A stretch of 64,000 nt of DNA from JBFONV01 sp040779335 (GTDB lineage: Bacteria; Pseudomonadota; Gammaproteobacteria; Enterobacterales; Alteromonadaceae): contig JBFONV010000001.1 of assembly GCA_040779335.1 (NCBI GenBank), forward strand, positions 744,001 to 808,000, in the 5' to 3' direction. Numbering within the stretch: the stretch's first letter is position 1; each line of letters begins with the position of its first letter. The notes under the pieces are model-generated. The model did no database searches and had not been told where the DNA came from. It worked only from the letters and a program-made list of their open reading frames with translations. Of the stretch, positions 16,817 through 25,328 are shown piece by piece. A program made the position numbers and the translations under genes.

Positions 16817-17572
16817 TTGAGCTCGTTATTAGTGAAGTGCCTTTTTTTATTTTTTCTTATCACCTTTAACATATGCAATGCACAAGCCTATGAAAAAACG
16901 CTTGTCAGCATTTATGCGTATCACCTTAAACCTCCTTTTATTGTTAGTGAAGAAAACCATCAAGGGCTCTATTATGATTTTTCAGAGTATTTAAATGAAA
17001 AGAGTCAACAGTATACTTTTAAAACTGTATTTGTACCTCGAAAACGAGTCGAGTTGATGGTCGATAACGGCCAACTTGACGGCATGCTACTTGGCGTTAA
17101 TCCTATTTGGTTTAGAGATAAGCAAGAAAAGAGATTTTTGTGGAGCGCAAATATTTATCATGATCAAGATGAAATGGTTTCCTTGTCTAAAACGCCGACA
17201 GAGTACACTGGCCCAGCATCCTTGAAAGGTAAGGTTTTAGGAGGGGTACGAGGTTTTTCTTATTTTGGCGTAGATGACTTAGTCAAATCAGGAGAAGTAG
17301 AACGGCATGATACTATTGGCGAGCGAGAAATATTGATGATGTTGCTGGCGGGCAGAGTTGATGTCGGCATTGTTAGTCGTTCTACTTACCAATATTTGTT
17401 ACGTAAGGAAAATTGGCAGAACATTTTTCATCTTTCAAAACAACCACACGATAACTATCAACGTCGTTTAATGGCACCACTGCAGTTAAAAAGTATATTT
17501 GAGCACATTGCCCCTATGATTGAAAATTTGCCAGACGATCCCAAATGGCAGGCTATATTGGATAAGTATTAG
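16817..17572 (+). CDS. periplasmic solute-binding protein, family 3 (orphan)
   Basis: This protein of about 250 residues has a signal peptide (LVKCLFLFFLITFNICNAQAYEK) and a single SBP_bac_3-like domain. YAYHLKPPFIVSEENHQGLYYDFSEYLN matches the opening lobe, and QLDGMLLGVNPIWFRD and GRVDVGIVSRSTYQYLLR are typical later features. No transporter genes adjoin it. The start is TTG 16817 or GTG 16832; both give a plausible signal peptide. It resembles the orphan at 10370 in layout but has a different sequence. A sensor or ligand-scavenging role is possible; the ligand is unknown. Confidence 0.82.
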   Translation: MSSLLVKCLFLFFLITFNICNAQAYEKTLVSIYAYHLKPPFIVSEENHQGLYYDFSEYLNEKSQQYTFKTVFVPRKRVELMVDNGQLDGMLLGVNPIWFRDKQEKRFLWSANIYHDQDEMVSLSKTPTEYTGPASLKGKVLGGVRGFSYFGVDDLVKSGEVERHDTIGEREILMMLLAGRVDVGIVSRSTYQYLLRKENWQNIFHLSKQPHDNYQRRLMAPLQLKSIFEHIAPMIENLPDDPKWQAILDKY

Positions 17573-17623
17573 AATACGCTAATTCGTTAGTGTTAATTTT
17601 GAGCGATTGCTAAACTACAAAAT

Positions 17624-17905
17624 TTACACTTGCATATATAGTGTTGGTTTACGGCGATTTTTTTTACTTCTAACGTCTAACCATTTGCTATCTATTAAAT
17701 CACTTTGTCGTCTGTCTTTACCTTGGCGACGTTCGGTAAAATCCCAGACAATATTTTCTCCATCGATTAAAGTGTCAGTATTATCGTTTTGGCTAAGGTT
17801 GCTTTGATCATCTTTAGGGTAAAACTGTCTCTGCTTTTTATCTTTACTTGAACTTTCTGCTTTGATTAAACGCATCTGCGGTAATAATTGATTGATATAA
17901 TTCAT
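17624..17905 (-). CDS. hypothetical protein with ERRxGxDRRQ motif
   Basis: This 93-residue protein is hydrophilic and charged, without a signal peptide. Its centre contains DFTERRQGKDRRQ and later DVRSKKNRRK; such Arg-rich 'RRxxxDRR' motifs recur in short Alteromonadales proteins, some linked to PilZ-type cyclic-di-GMP binding, but PilZ itself is not visible. ATG 17905 is preferred because AGGA lies six bases upstream; an in-frame ATG at 17974 adds 23 residues. The gap 17975-18289 (315 bases) up to the acyltransferase gene shows nothing I can name. Confidence 0.6.
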   Translation of the reverse strand: MNYINQLLPQMRLIKAESSSKDKKQRQFYPKDDQSNLSQNDNTDTLIDGENIVWDFTERRQGKDRRQSDLIDSKWLDVRSKKNRRKPTLYMQV

Positions 17906-18289
17906 GTTATGTCCTGCTGCTGTAATTAGCCTAAACCCCACGTTAAAACTGTTACTAAACAATATATCGACCATTTCTGCGCTTAGTTTAATTTTTATCT
18001 ATACTTTGAAATGCTAAATGAAAAATATTTGTTGTGCCCAATTAGAGTTTGTTACCAATATTGTCACCATTGAATAACTTTATTGGTGAGTTAATGGGGG
18101 ATATTTCCTTATTCAGAGAGACGTTATGGTTTGAACATTACTGATATGATTAACTTGAATATTGCTTCCCTGAATGGAAATAGAGCATTTTGAGCCATAT
18201 TGGAGTTTGTTGCTTTACGCTCTTTATTATTTATGTGCTATAGTGCGCGCTTTTTTTAACTGGTCTAATTTCTATAGAAAATTATATTT

Positions 18290-19177
18290 ATGGCTAATGA
18301 AACACTCGAAATTCGAGAAAAGACAATTTTTGATGGTTTTTTCGTTAAATACATATTGAAGTCGTTGTTCAAGGGGTGGTTTATGTTAACTGGATGGCAG
18401 TTGACAAAAACGACTCCTGAAGGAGCTGGTGTAGCAATTGCGGCGCCACATACCTCTAACTGGGATTTTTTTTACGCGCTTGCTGCGGCTATTTTATTAG
18501 ACGTAAAAATATATTTTTCAATTAAAGACAGTTGGTGTCGACTACCTGTTATTGGGCGTTTTATGATGTGGTTAGGCGCAATGCCAATCAATCGACAAGC
18601 CGGCGGTTTAGGTCAAGTAGAGCAAATTAAAGCCTTTGTTGAAAAGCAAAAGTTAATCGATAGCCACCGATGTATTTTCTTCCTTTTTACGCCTGAGGGT
18701 ACTCGGGGAGGGGTTAAAAAATGGAAAACTGGTTTTTATCATGTCGCACAAGATTGCCAGCTGCCAATATTTTTAGCTAAAGTGGATTATCGGTTAAAAG
18801 AATCGGGTGTATTTCATTCTTATCAGGTTACTGAAGATAAAAGTGAGGATATTCAAGCTATTCAAGAGTCTTATAAAAATATTTATGGAAAGTATCCTAA
18901 CGAACAGTTTCCGCTTTATGCCGGACCTATTCCGACAATTTCCGAAACAGAAGCAAAAATTTTACGGGCGATGTACTCGTTTAAAGGTGTGGCGACTTTA
19001 GTTGATATTTCAGCAAAAACAAAATTGCACGAACTCTCCAGTGCGATGCTCGACTATTTGGTTGAAAAAGGTGTGATGGAAATGAGTGGCGACAGCAACA
19101 CTGTACCTGCCTATAAACTAACCTTTGCAGGCAAAGGATGTTTGTTACACCTATACCCATCACTGTCGGCGAAATAA
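18290..19177 (+). CDS. PlsC-like acyltransferase with possible C-terminal winged helix
   Basis: This 295-residue protein has an acyltransferase domain in residues 40-205. HTSNWD (H54, D59) is the H-x4-D catalytic motif, and TPEGTRGGVKKWKTGFYHVA matches motif III. It should transfer an acyl chain to a lysophospholipid or related alcohol at the inner membrane. Residues about 218-295 do not belong to that fold: AKILRAMYSFKGVATLVDISAKTKLHELSSAMLDYLVEKGVM looks like a winged-helix domain with a recognition helix. The fusion is unusual for the family. ATG 18290 lacks a strong ribosome-binding site. No operon partner is evident. Confidence 0.83.
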   Translation: MANETLEIREKTIFDGFFVKYILKSLFKGWFMLTGWQLTKTTPEGAGVAIAAPHTSNWDFFYALAAAILLDVKIYFSIKDSWCRLPVIGRFMMWLGAMPINRQAGGLGQVEQIKAFVEKQKLIDSHRCIFFLFTPEGTRGGVKKWKTGFYHVAQDCQLPIFLAKVDYRLKESGVFHSYQVTEDKSEDIQAIQESYKNIYGKYPNEQFPLYAGPIPTISETEAKILRAMYSFKGVATLVDISAKTKLHELSSAMLDYLVEKGVMEMSGDSNTVPAYKLTFAGKGCLLHLYPSLSAK

Positions 19178-19236
19178 CCAACAAACTAATAAACCAGTAA
19201 CCTAATAAATTAAATTATTAGGTTACTCATTTCTCT

Positions 19237-19632
19237 TTATTCTAATTGCACTAACACTATACTGGTGTAGTCGACCATACCTAGCACATTGCTCTGTTCA
19301 ATGACGGGAGCGGTGTGAATACCAAAACGCTCAAAAAGACGAGCGCAATATCTAACATCCATGGTCGGAGATACCGATAATATAGGCTTAGACATCACCT
19401 CATATAAGTTCACTCTTTCGGGAGAGCGATCTTTGGCAATCACTTGTTTCGCGATATCTGCTAACATGACTAAACCATACTCATCGTTATCATGGCGTTT
19501 GTTAATTATTAAGGTAGAAACATTCTTCTCTTTAGCGAGTCTAATACCTTCAGCAACGGTTAACATGCCATCTGCAAATTGGTAACTATCAAGCTGCATT
19601 GCGTCTTTAACTTGTATTAATTTGTGGTTCAT
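19237..19632 (-). CDS. CBS-domain pair protein
   Basis: This 131-residue protein consists of two CBS motifs. The second reads VMSKPILSVSPTMDVRYCARLFERFGIHTAPVIEQSNVLGMVDYTSIVL; the first covers SYQFADGMLTVAEGIRLAKEKNVSTLIINKR. CBS pairs bind adenosyl nucleotides and regulate attached or nearby proteins. Its ATG overlaps the stop of the P-II gene by four bases, indicating coupled translation in the DUF1538 operon. It probably gates or senses the energy state for the DUF1538 membrane proteins. This regulatory role is inferred from context. Confidence 0.85.
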   Translation of the reverse strand: MNHKLIQVKDAMQLDSYQFADGMLTVAEGIRLAKEKNVSTLIINKRHDNDEYGLVMLADIAKQVIAKDRSPERVNLYEVMSKPILSVSPTMDVRYCARLFERFGIHTAPVIEQSNVLGMVDYTSIVLVQLE

Positions 19633-19979
19633 AGCTCTTCCTCAATTTTGCCCTTTAGCCGTTCTACTTGATGGGCGACCCCTACGGCATCATCTACATC
19701 AATTTGAATAGCAATACCTCTACCTGGCTCTTTATCAAAGCCTGCAATATTAGCAATACGCTCTAAAATTTTTCGGCTCAGATGCTGCTCAACGACAAAT
19801 AGCAACACATCACGCTGAGTTTCAAGTTGCATACCAAAAAAGGTACGTTGACGCTTGATCCCTTCACCACGGGCATTATTGATGATGGTCGCACCTGTGG
19901 CACCGGCCATTCTCGCTTCTTTCATCACTGCATCTGTGACACTGTCTTCAACAAAAGCAATTATTAATTTAAACTGCAT
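19629..19979 (-). CDS. P-II (GlnB-like) family signalling protein
   Basis: This 116-residue protein has a P-II-like alpha/beta fold. It begins KLIIAFVEDSVTDAVMKEARMAGATGATIINNARGEG, with a T-loop region GIKRQRTFFGMQLETQRD that lacks the Tyr51 uridylylation site of GlnB; EQHLSRKILERIANIAGFDKEPGRGIA covers the C-terminal part of the domain. It is a divergent P-II member, likely binding a nucleotide and not acting in nitrogen control. It is the third gene of the DUF1538 operon, and its 3' end overlaps the CBS gene by four bases. Confidence 0.83.
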   Translation of the reverse strand: MQFKLIIAFVEDSVTDAVMKEARMAGATGATIINNARGEGIKRQRTFFGMQLETQRDVLLFVVEQHLSRKILERIANIAGFDKEPGRGIAIQIDVDDAVGVAHQVERLKGKIEEEL

Positions 19980-20005
19980 CTTCTTTTCCTACTTTAAGCT
20001 AATAG

Positions 20006-20779
20006 CTAATTTTCTCGTTCAATGGTGCTGCGAATTTGTGTTAATTGGGCATAACCCATTACTGATATTATTGGAAATAAACTAGCAAAGGCAATTAAGC
20101 CAAACCCGTCAATCAATGGACTTCGCCCTGGAATTGTACTCGCCAAACCTAACCCTAATGCTGCAACTAGCGGCACTGTAACGGTTGAAGTGGTAACGCC
20201 ACCAGAATCGTAAGCAAGTGGTATAACAAGTTTAGGGCAAAACCAAGTTTGAATAACCACGACTATATAACCAGCAATAATATAGTAGTGGATAGGATCT
20301 CCAACCACAATGCGATAGCTGCCAAGAGCAATACCAATAGAAACACCGATGGCGACAACGATGCGAAGGTTAGTTGCTTGTATACCGCCACCGGATACTT
20401 CTTCTGCTTTTATTGCCACCGCTATTAGCGAAGGCTCAGCAATTGTCGTGCTAAAACCAATGGCGGCCGCAAAAATGTATACCCAACGATAATCAAGCCA
20501 GTTGACAGTATCAGTGAGTTGAGCGCTTGCATTAATAAACTCAGCTGCGGTTAGTTGTTCCGCCATGACTTTTCCTAACGGAAAAAGTGCTTTTTCCAAC
20601 CCTAGTAGAAATAAAGACAAGCCAAGCAGTACATAAAAAAAACCAAAAACGACTTGTTTTGCATGTGGAATAGGTTTGCGGATCACCACCAATTGAAAAA
20701 CCAATAAAATAGAAATAATCGGCAACACATCAAGGATGGTCGCTTTAAAGGTTGCGATAAATTCCACGAGTAAACTCAA
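20006..20779 (-). CDS. DUF1538 membrane protein (second subunit)
   Basis: This 257-residue polytopic membrane protein (about seven to eight helices) belongs to DUF1538. Family landmarks are FLLGLEKALFPLGKVMAEQL, AAAIGFSTTIAEPSLIAVA, LVIPLAYDSGGVTTSTVTVPLVAALGLGLAS, and GRSPLIDGFGLIAFASLFPIISVM. A DUF1538 pair from a halophile has been reported to work as a two-component Na+(Li+,K+)/H+ antiporter (UmpAB). Here the ion specificity is inferred only from that precedent. The start is TTG 20779, with GGAG nine bases upstream. It follows its paralogue by 25 bases. Confidence 0.88.
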   Translation of the reverse strand: MSLLVEFIATFKATILDVLPIISILLVFQLVVIRKPIPHAKQVVFGFFYVLLGLSLFLLGLEKALFPLGKVMAEQLTAAEFINASAQLTDTVNWLDYRWVYIFAAAIGFSTTIAEPSLIAVAIKAEEVSGGGIQATNLRIVVAIGVSIGIALGSYRIVVGDPIHYYIIAGYIVVVIQTWFCPKLVIPLAYDSGGVTTSTVTVPLVAALGLGLASTIPGRSPLIDGFGLIAFASLFPIISVMGYAQLTQIRSTIEREN

Positions 20780-20804
20780 ATCGTTTTCTCCATTAGGCCA
20801 ACTG

Positions 20805-21542
20805 TTAACTTATTGCCATGCCATAAATCATTACAAAGATCATTGGTGTTAATGAGGCAAAAGCAATTAAACCAAATCCGTCTATCATCGGGTTCCTGCC
20901 TTTAATTGCTGATGCTAAACCTACGCCTAATGCAGTCACTAGCGGGACGGTGATTGTCGATGTGGTGACTCCTCCCGAGTCGTAAGCGATGCCTATTATC
21001 CATTTTGGTGCGATAGTCGTCATTAATACAACTAGTACATAACCGCCAAGGATAAGATAATGAATAGGCCAACCACGCAAAATCCTTAGTACGCCAATAA
21101 CAATTGCTAGTCCTACTGCAAAGGCGACTGTATAGCGAAGCCCATTGGCATAACTGCTTTGCTCTTCTATTCCTGCAGATATAATACCCCCTGATGCGGC
21201 GACTATAGCGGCTTCTTTAGCAACGGCAATAAGCGAAGGCTCAGCCACGGTAGTACCAAATCCTAAACAAAAAGCAAACGCGATTAACCACCAAATACTG
21301 CCTTTACGAGCAAAGGCTTGTGCCATGGACTCACCAATGGGAAAAAGCCCCATTTCTAAGCCATAGATAAAAAAAGTTAAACCGAGTACCACCAACAATA
21401 ATCCGAGTAGGATATCGGCGATATTGGGTAAAGCTTGTTGTAAAACCCCAAACTGGAAAAATGCGATCACGACTACAATTGGCAGCAAATCTTTAAAGCT
21501 GCCGACGAGTGCTTTGAGAAAAACAATCAGTTGCTGGATCAT
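20805..21542 (-). CDS. DUF1538 membrane protein (first subunit)
   Basis: This 245-residue membrane protein is the first gene of the four-gene DUF1538 operon. It shares with its neighbour the motifs YGLEMGLFPIGESMAQAF, FGTTVAEPSLIAVA, and IGIAYDSGGVTTSTITVPLVTALGVGLASAIKGRNPMIDGFGLIAFASL. The mirrored conserved motifs suggest an ancestral duplication, so the pair probably makes a heteromeric transporter. The P-II and CBS proteins encoded next are likely regulators. The ATG at 21542 opens the operon. Confidence 0.88.
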   Translation of the reverse strand: MIQQLIVFLKALVGSFKDLLPIVVVIAFFQFGVLQQALPNIADILLGLLLVVLGLTFFIYGLEMGLFPIGESMAQAFARKGSIWWLIAFAFCLGFGTTVAEPSLIAVAKEAAIVAASGGIISAGIEEQSSYANGLRYTVAFAVGLAIVIGVLRILRGWPIHYLILGGYVLVVLMTTIAPKWIIGIAYDSGGVTTSTITVPLVTALGVGLASAIKGRNPMIDGFGLIAFASLTPMIFVMIYGMAIS

Positions 21543-21874
21543 ATTACGGAATATTGTTGCTTTTAAAAGAGTATAAAAACTTAACGAGTAAATGTCTTTA
21601 GATAAGGGAGGGGACTTTGATCTTAATCATGAAAATCAAAAGAGAACTTTTAGATAAATAACAAAAGCTTGAAACTGAAGTGCTTAGTTAGTATTTAGCA
21701 TCATACAAATCTATTAACACTATTTCGCTTGGTGTGGCATCTTAATGCCAATGGCTCTCATTACTTGAATAACTGAACCGTAGTATTAGTGAGCTTAGAA
21801 TAAGCAAACAATAGTTTAAACATGCTTATAATGCTTTTCATTAATTGACCGATGTTTTAATTAACTTGATATAA
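21543..21874. other. 332-base intergenic stretch
   Basis: This AT-rich gap between the start of the DUF1538 operon and the 3' end of the next acyltransferase gene must hold the operon promoter. I could not pick out convincing -35 and -10 boxes, repeats or a hairpin. A short minus-strand reading frame (VIQVMRAIGIKMPH, near 21730-21775) resembles no family I can name. Confidence 0.4.
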
Positions 21875-22978
21875 CTAACTATTGGTGCTGTGTTTAGCAT
21901 TCACTGGATTTGCATACATAGTAAGTAACCACTTTTTTTGTTGCGCGGTTAAATGTTGCATGCGTTTATTAAGTGTTGAAACAACAGAAGAGTCCGCGGG
22001 TTGATTATTCAACGTGGCATATGCGGCTAAATTGCTATCATACAGACGGTAATGGCCAATAATTTGTTCGTCTATCGCCGCCGCTATTGATTTACTATCG
22101 GCAAAGTCCCCTTGAATAGGCTGACAAAACTCAATATGAACTCGTCCTTTATTGCCAATTAAACCTTGGGTAATACTTTGTAAATCTTCATTTTCTGCTT
22201 TTTTGTATTCTCCAGTGGCTTCTTTTGCGGCAAGCTCTATCGCTTTGTCGCTATCGCATGGATCAAATTCATAAGAAATGGACACAGGAATAATGTTTAG
22301 TTGCGTTAAATAGTCTTCAATCGATGTTTGTTTGTCTTTATTGAGTAACAGCATTGAAATCAGCGCGGCGTTGGTTTTATCAATGCCATCTTTGGCTCGA
22401 CCTTCACGCTGAGCGATCCAAATATTTTGATGATTGTCGGTTAATGCGTGATGAATATAGGCAGAAAGTTGTTTAGAGGCTTGTAATAGGGCTCTCTTAT
22501 TTTCCGCGCTTCTTTTCACAATAAAACTTTTATTGAGCCGCATCAAATCAGCAACCCAAGGCTCGTTCAGTAAGTTATCCCCCACTGCGGCGGCAACGGT
22601 ATTGACGCCACTTTGATGCAGAGCAATATTAACTAACGCCGCGTCTAACACTATATCTCTATGATTACTAATAAAAAGAGCTGGTTTAGTCGTGTCAATT
22701 TTATCCAGACCGTTATAAGAAAAACCTTGAGTGCTTTTATCAATTAAATGATACAAATAATTAGCTACTTCATGTTGAATATCTTCAATAGACTTTAGTC
22801 GTTTTACTTTATATTTTAATGATAGCTTAACTAACGCGCGACTGAGCTTGGGCGCGAATTGGTATAGTTTAGGCATAACTAAACTGGCGATAGACGATTG
22901 AAGTCCTTGTTCATTTACAAGTTTCTCTATCACAGCAGCAACCTCATCATCATGATAAGGGCGAATATCATCAAACAT
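21875..22978 (-). CDS. 1-acyl-glycerol-3-phosphate acyltransferase-like protein
   Basis: This 367-residue protein has a PlsC-type acyltransferase domain at about 95-290. The catalytic motif is NHRDIVLD, in which His106 and Asp112 are five residues apart instead of the usual four, a variant seen in part of the family. IWIAQREGRAKDG is motif III, and GNKGRVHIEFCQPI lies near the end. An N-terminal helical region (1-90) precedes it. It likely acylates a lysophospholipid at the membrane. ATG 22978 is the first start. The C-terminal tail (QQKKWLLTMYANPVNAKH) is typical of this Alteromonadales subgroup, from memory. Confidence 0.82.
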   Translation of the reverse strand: MFDDIRPYHDDEVAAVIEKLVNEQGLQSSIASLVMPKLYQFAPKLSRALVKLSLKYKVKRLKSIEDIQHEVANYLYHLIDKSTQGFSYNGLDKIDTTKPALFISNHRDIVLDAALVNIALHQSGVNTVAAAVGDNLLNEPWVADLMRLNKSFIVKRSAENKRALLQASKQLSAYIHHALTDNHQNIWIAQREGRAKDGIDKTNAALISMLLLNKDKQTSIEDYLTQLNIIPVSISYEFDPCDSDKAIELAAKEATGEYKKAENEDLQSITQGLIGNKGRVHIEFCQPIQGDFADSKSIAAAIDEQIIGHYRLYDSNLAAYATLNNQPADSSVVSTLNKRMQHLTAQQKKWLLTMYANPVNAKHSTNS

Positions 22979-23421
22979 TTAAAAATCTCATGTGGTGGTA
23001 ATCGTTAAAAAGCGCGCGCTATTATATCGTAAAATTTTACTTTGAAACGTTTTTTCTAAAAATAGACTTTTTATATAGTGATGTGACCTGTTAATAAACC
23101 CTAAAGTTATTTTATTTAGATTGCGCACTGTATCATCATGATATCAATATGATTCTACATTAATCGCGTAAATACACTAGGTGACTATTATTAAATTGAT
23201 ATGAATCAAATATCGCATTTTTTTAATTTTACATAATACTTAAAGTACTTTCAGTATCGATTTAGGTGAGGATAACGAAATTGGACAAGCCAGACAAAAA
23301 TTTATCTGAGAGTATAAATACAGACTTAATAAACATCGAAAAAATAAAAGACACATATACCTTGCATTTCTTTCTTTTGCCCCAAGTCTTTATAGTGAAG
23401 TAACAATTAAAAGGAAATACA
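22979..23421. other. 443-base intergenic stretch upstream of hpf
   Basis: This AT-rich region lies between the divergent acyltransferase and hpf genes. It probably carries both promoters. I see the string CATCATGATATCA, with a small palindromic core (ATCATGAT), near 23133 and no longer repeats. A 40-codon frame from TTG 23281 to TAA 23403 has a GAGGA upstream but no recognisable product. In most gammaproteobacteria rpoN precedes hpf; it is absent here. Confidence 0.4.
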
Positions 23422-23778
23422 ATGAAAATAAATCTTTCTGGTCATCACGTAGACGTTACTGATTCAATCAAAGAACATATCGAGGAAAAATTTTCAAAAA
23501 TTGCTAGCCACTTCCCCACATTAATTTCACTTGATGTTACTATTGCTAAAGAGCATGGTCGACATCAGGTTGAGCTTCGCACTAATTATGAAGGTGGACG
23601 AATATCAGCATCATGCAACGATGAAGTGATGTACCCTGCAATTGCTTCTGCAGCTAAAAAATTGGATGCCGCACTTAAGCACCGTAAAGGTCAACTAAAA
23701 GCAAACTTGCATGAGAAACCTTTTACCAGTGCGCCAGATATAGCCCATGAAAAAGTTCAGGAAATGAACTTAGAATAA
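23422..23778 (+). CDS. hpf: ribosome hibernation-promoting factor (short form)
   Basis: This 118-residue protein matches the HPF/RaiA family. KINLSGHHVDVTDSIKEHIEEKFSKI opens the fold, and HGRHQVELRTNYEGGRISASCNDEVMYPAIASAAKKLDAALKHRKGQLK carries the conserved central and basic C-terminal parts. It binds the 30S decoding area in stationary phase, blocks tRNA sites and promotes 100S dimers or inactive 70S. At 118 residues it is the short form. AAAGGAAATACA precedes ATG 23422. A strong terminator follows at 23789, so it is a single-gene unit. Confidence 0.95.
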   Translation: MKINLSGHHVDVTDSIKEHIEEKFSKIASHFPTLISLDVTIAKEHGRHQVELRTNYEGGRISASCNDEVMYPAIASAAKKLDAALKHRKGQLKANLHEKPFTSAPDIAHEKVQEMNLE

Positions 23779-23788
23779 AAAGTTAAAC

Positions 23789-23812
23789 GGGGCTATTTAT
23801 AGCCCCTTTTTC
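23789..23812 (+). terminator. intrinsic terminator of hpf
   Basis: GGGGCTA and TAGCCCC form a seven-base stem around TTTA, followed by TTTTT. It begins 11 bases after the hpf stop. Confidence 0.85.
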
Positions 23813-23869
23813 CCTCGATAATTCACTTGCTATTATGACTAGTTTTTAGTTTAGGGGTATATAAAAAGA

Positions 23870-25249
23870 GTGAACAAAGTCACTATCGCTCAAGACGAAA
23901 GTTTATCTTTTAAAGTTAGTCATCAGCTTAAGCCGCTAGATCAACAACGCATCGACTTATATTTTTCTTTACCAGATGATATGGGGATAAGTCCGAGTAC
24001 GTTATCAGAAGAACATTATTTTCATAGTAATATAAAAACCCACAGTGCCTACTATTCCGATAAGTTACATTTGCCGTTAGTACGCAGTCGTTACATCAGC
24101 CAAACTAAAGGTGAACAAAGCGATTATCGTATTAACCTCAATTTATTTTCTTATCAAGTCCGCATTGCGCTGGCAGTAGATATCAAACAAACACAAAAAT
24201 TAAAGCAGGCAGAAGAGTTTTATCCTGCTGCTATTGAGCTTGCAGAACAAACGATGGCTTTGCTCAAGAAGCTACGTCGTTATACACCGTCAGATACAAA
24301 ACTCAGTTCATTTTTTGAAAATGCTGATAATTATCTTAGCTGGTTTGTCGAGCAATCTTTTTTAAGTTTGCTTGCTGATAGTCCCGTGAGCAGTGATTTT
24401 ACAGAAGAGCGTGATTACTTAATTGGATTTTGTCGCGCAGAAAATGAATATCGCACTGAAAACCAATACAATTCACAAGTTACGGTAAATGATCCAAATC
24501 GTATCACCAATAAGATGAGATTGCTGCGGCGGCTCAATGAATATGGTGTTGTCTTTGCTAAAGAAACTAGGTACTTAGATTTAAATTTAAAACGATTGGT
24601 GCGCGGTAGTGTCACAGCTGTGATCATGGCATTTGTGATGTTGCTGGTTCTAAATGCTCGAACAACCTTTACTGAAGTTACCATTGCTTTGGTTACTCTT
24701 TTAGGGGTGTTATACGGCTTAAGAGAAATATTTAAAGAAGACATTACTAGTTTAATATGGCGTAAAGTTCAACGTGGTCGACCGAAGTGGCAAAACGTCT
24801 TTGATAATAGCGCAACCCAAAAGCGTATTAGTAACCAAACAGTTTGGTTTGAATATATTAAAGCAAAAGAATTACCTGAACTGGTTAATGTATTGTTTCA
24901 AAAAAGACGTCAACAAAATAAACAGGATGCGCAGTTGATGCATTTTCGCAGTGATACGAAAATTGTTCCTAAAGCTTTCTTGCCCGGTTACGAAGAGATA
25001 CAACAGCAAATCACTTTTAATTTAGCGCCATTTGTGCAGTATTTAAAAAAAGGACATGGTCGTTTGTACTCGTTAGAGGACAGCGAGATCACCGAACAAG
25101 CGGTAGAGCGCCGTTATCAAGTCAATTTAGTCCTTGTGCACACCGACAGCAAGTGCAATCAATATTTGCAACGATTTAAAATAACCCTTAATTGCTCAGA
25201 AATTATCAACATTGAAGCGATGGATATTGAGTATAGCTCCAGCAAGTAA
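23870..25249 (+). CDS. membrane-associated hypothetical protein, 459 residues
   Basis: I do not recognise a named family. The protein is mainly cytoplasmic, with two adjacent hydrophobic helices (about residues 246-285, SVTAVIMAFVMLLVLNA and VTIALVTLLGVLYGL) joined by a short loop. A long N-terminal domain (1-240) and a C-terminal domain (300-459) flank them and are rich in charged residues. The start is GTG 23870, with a GAG-rich but weak ribosome-binding site. It sits between hpf and arfB, both ribosome-related, with its own gaps. No function is proposed. Confidence 0.75.
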   Translation: MNKVTIAQDESLSFKVSHQLKPLDQQRIDLYFSLPDDMGISPSTLSEEHYFHSNIKTHSAYYSDKLHLPLVRSRYISQTKGEQSDYRINLNLFSYQVRIALAVDIKQTQKLKQAEEFYPAAIELAEQTMALLKKLRRYTPSDTKLSSFFENADNYLSWFVEQSFLSLLADSPVSSDFTEERDYLIGFCRAENEYRTENQYNSQVTVNDPNRITNKMRLLRRLNEYGVVFAKETRYLDLNLKRLVRGSVTAVIMAFVMLLVLNARTTFTEVTIALVTLLGVLYGLREIFKEDITSLIWRKVQRGRPKWQNVFDNSATQKRISNQTVWFEYIKAKELPELVNVLFQKRRQQNKQDAQLMHFRSDTKIVPKAFLPGYEEIQQQITFNLAPFVQYLKKGHGRLYSLEDSEITEQAVERRYQVNLVLVHTDSKCNQYLQRFKITLNCSEIINIEAMDIEYSSSK

Positions 25250-25328
25250 CATTTTATTCGCGTGCTATAACTGCAGTTGTTATTATAGTTAACTTATACA
25301 TATCACTTTAGGGGATTGCGCATATTTC

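Noticed and set aside
21720..21780. Short minus-strand reading frame in the gap before the DUF1538 operon as a gene remnant
   Set aside because: Only about 20 codons with no clear family match; too short to support.
23281..23403. 40-codon frame upstream of hpf with a TTG start and GAGGA
   Set aside because: No recognisable product, unusual start and AT-rich composition; could be chance. Mentioned in the gap entry only.
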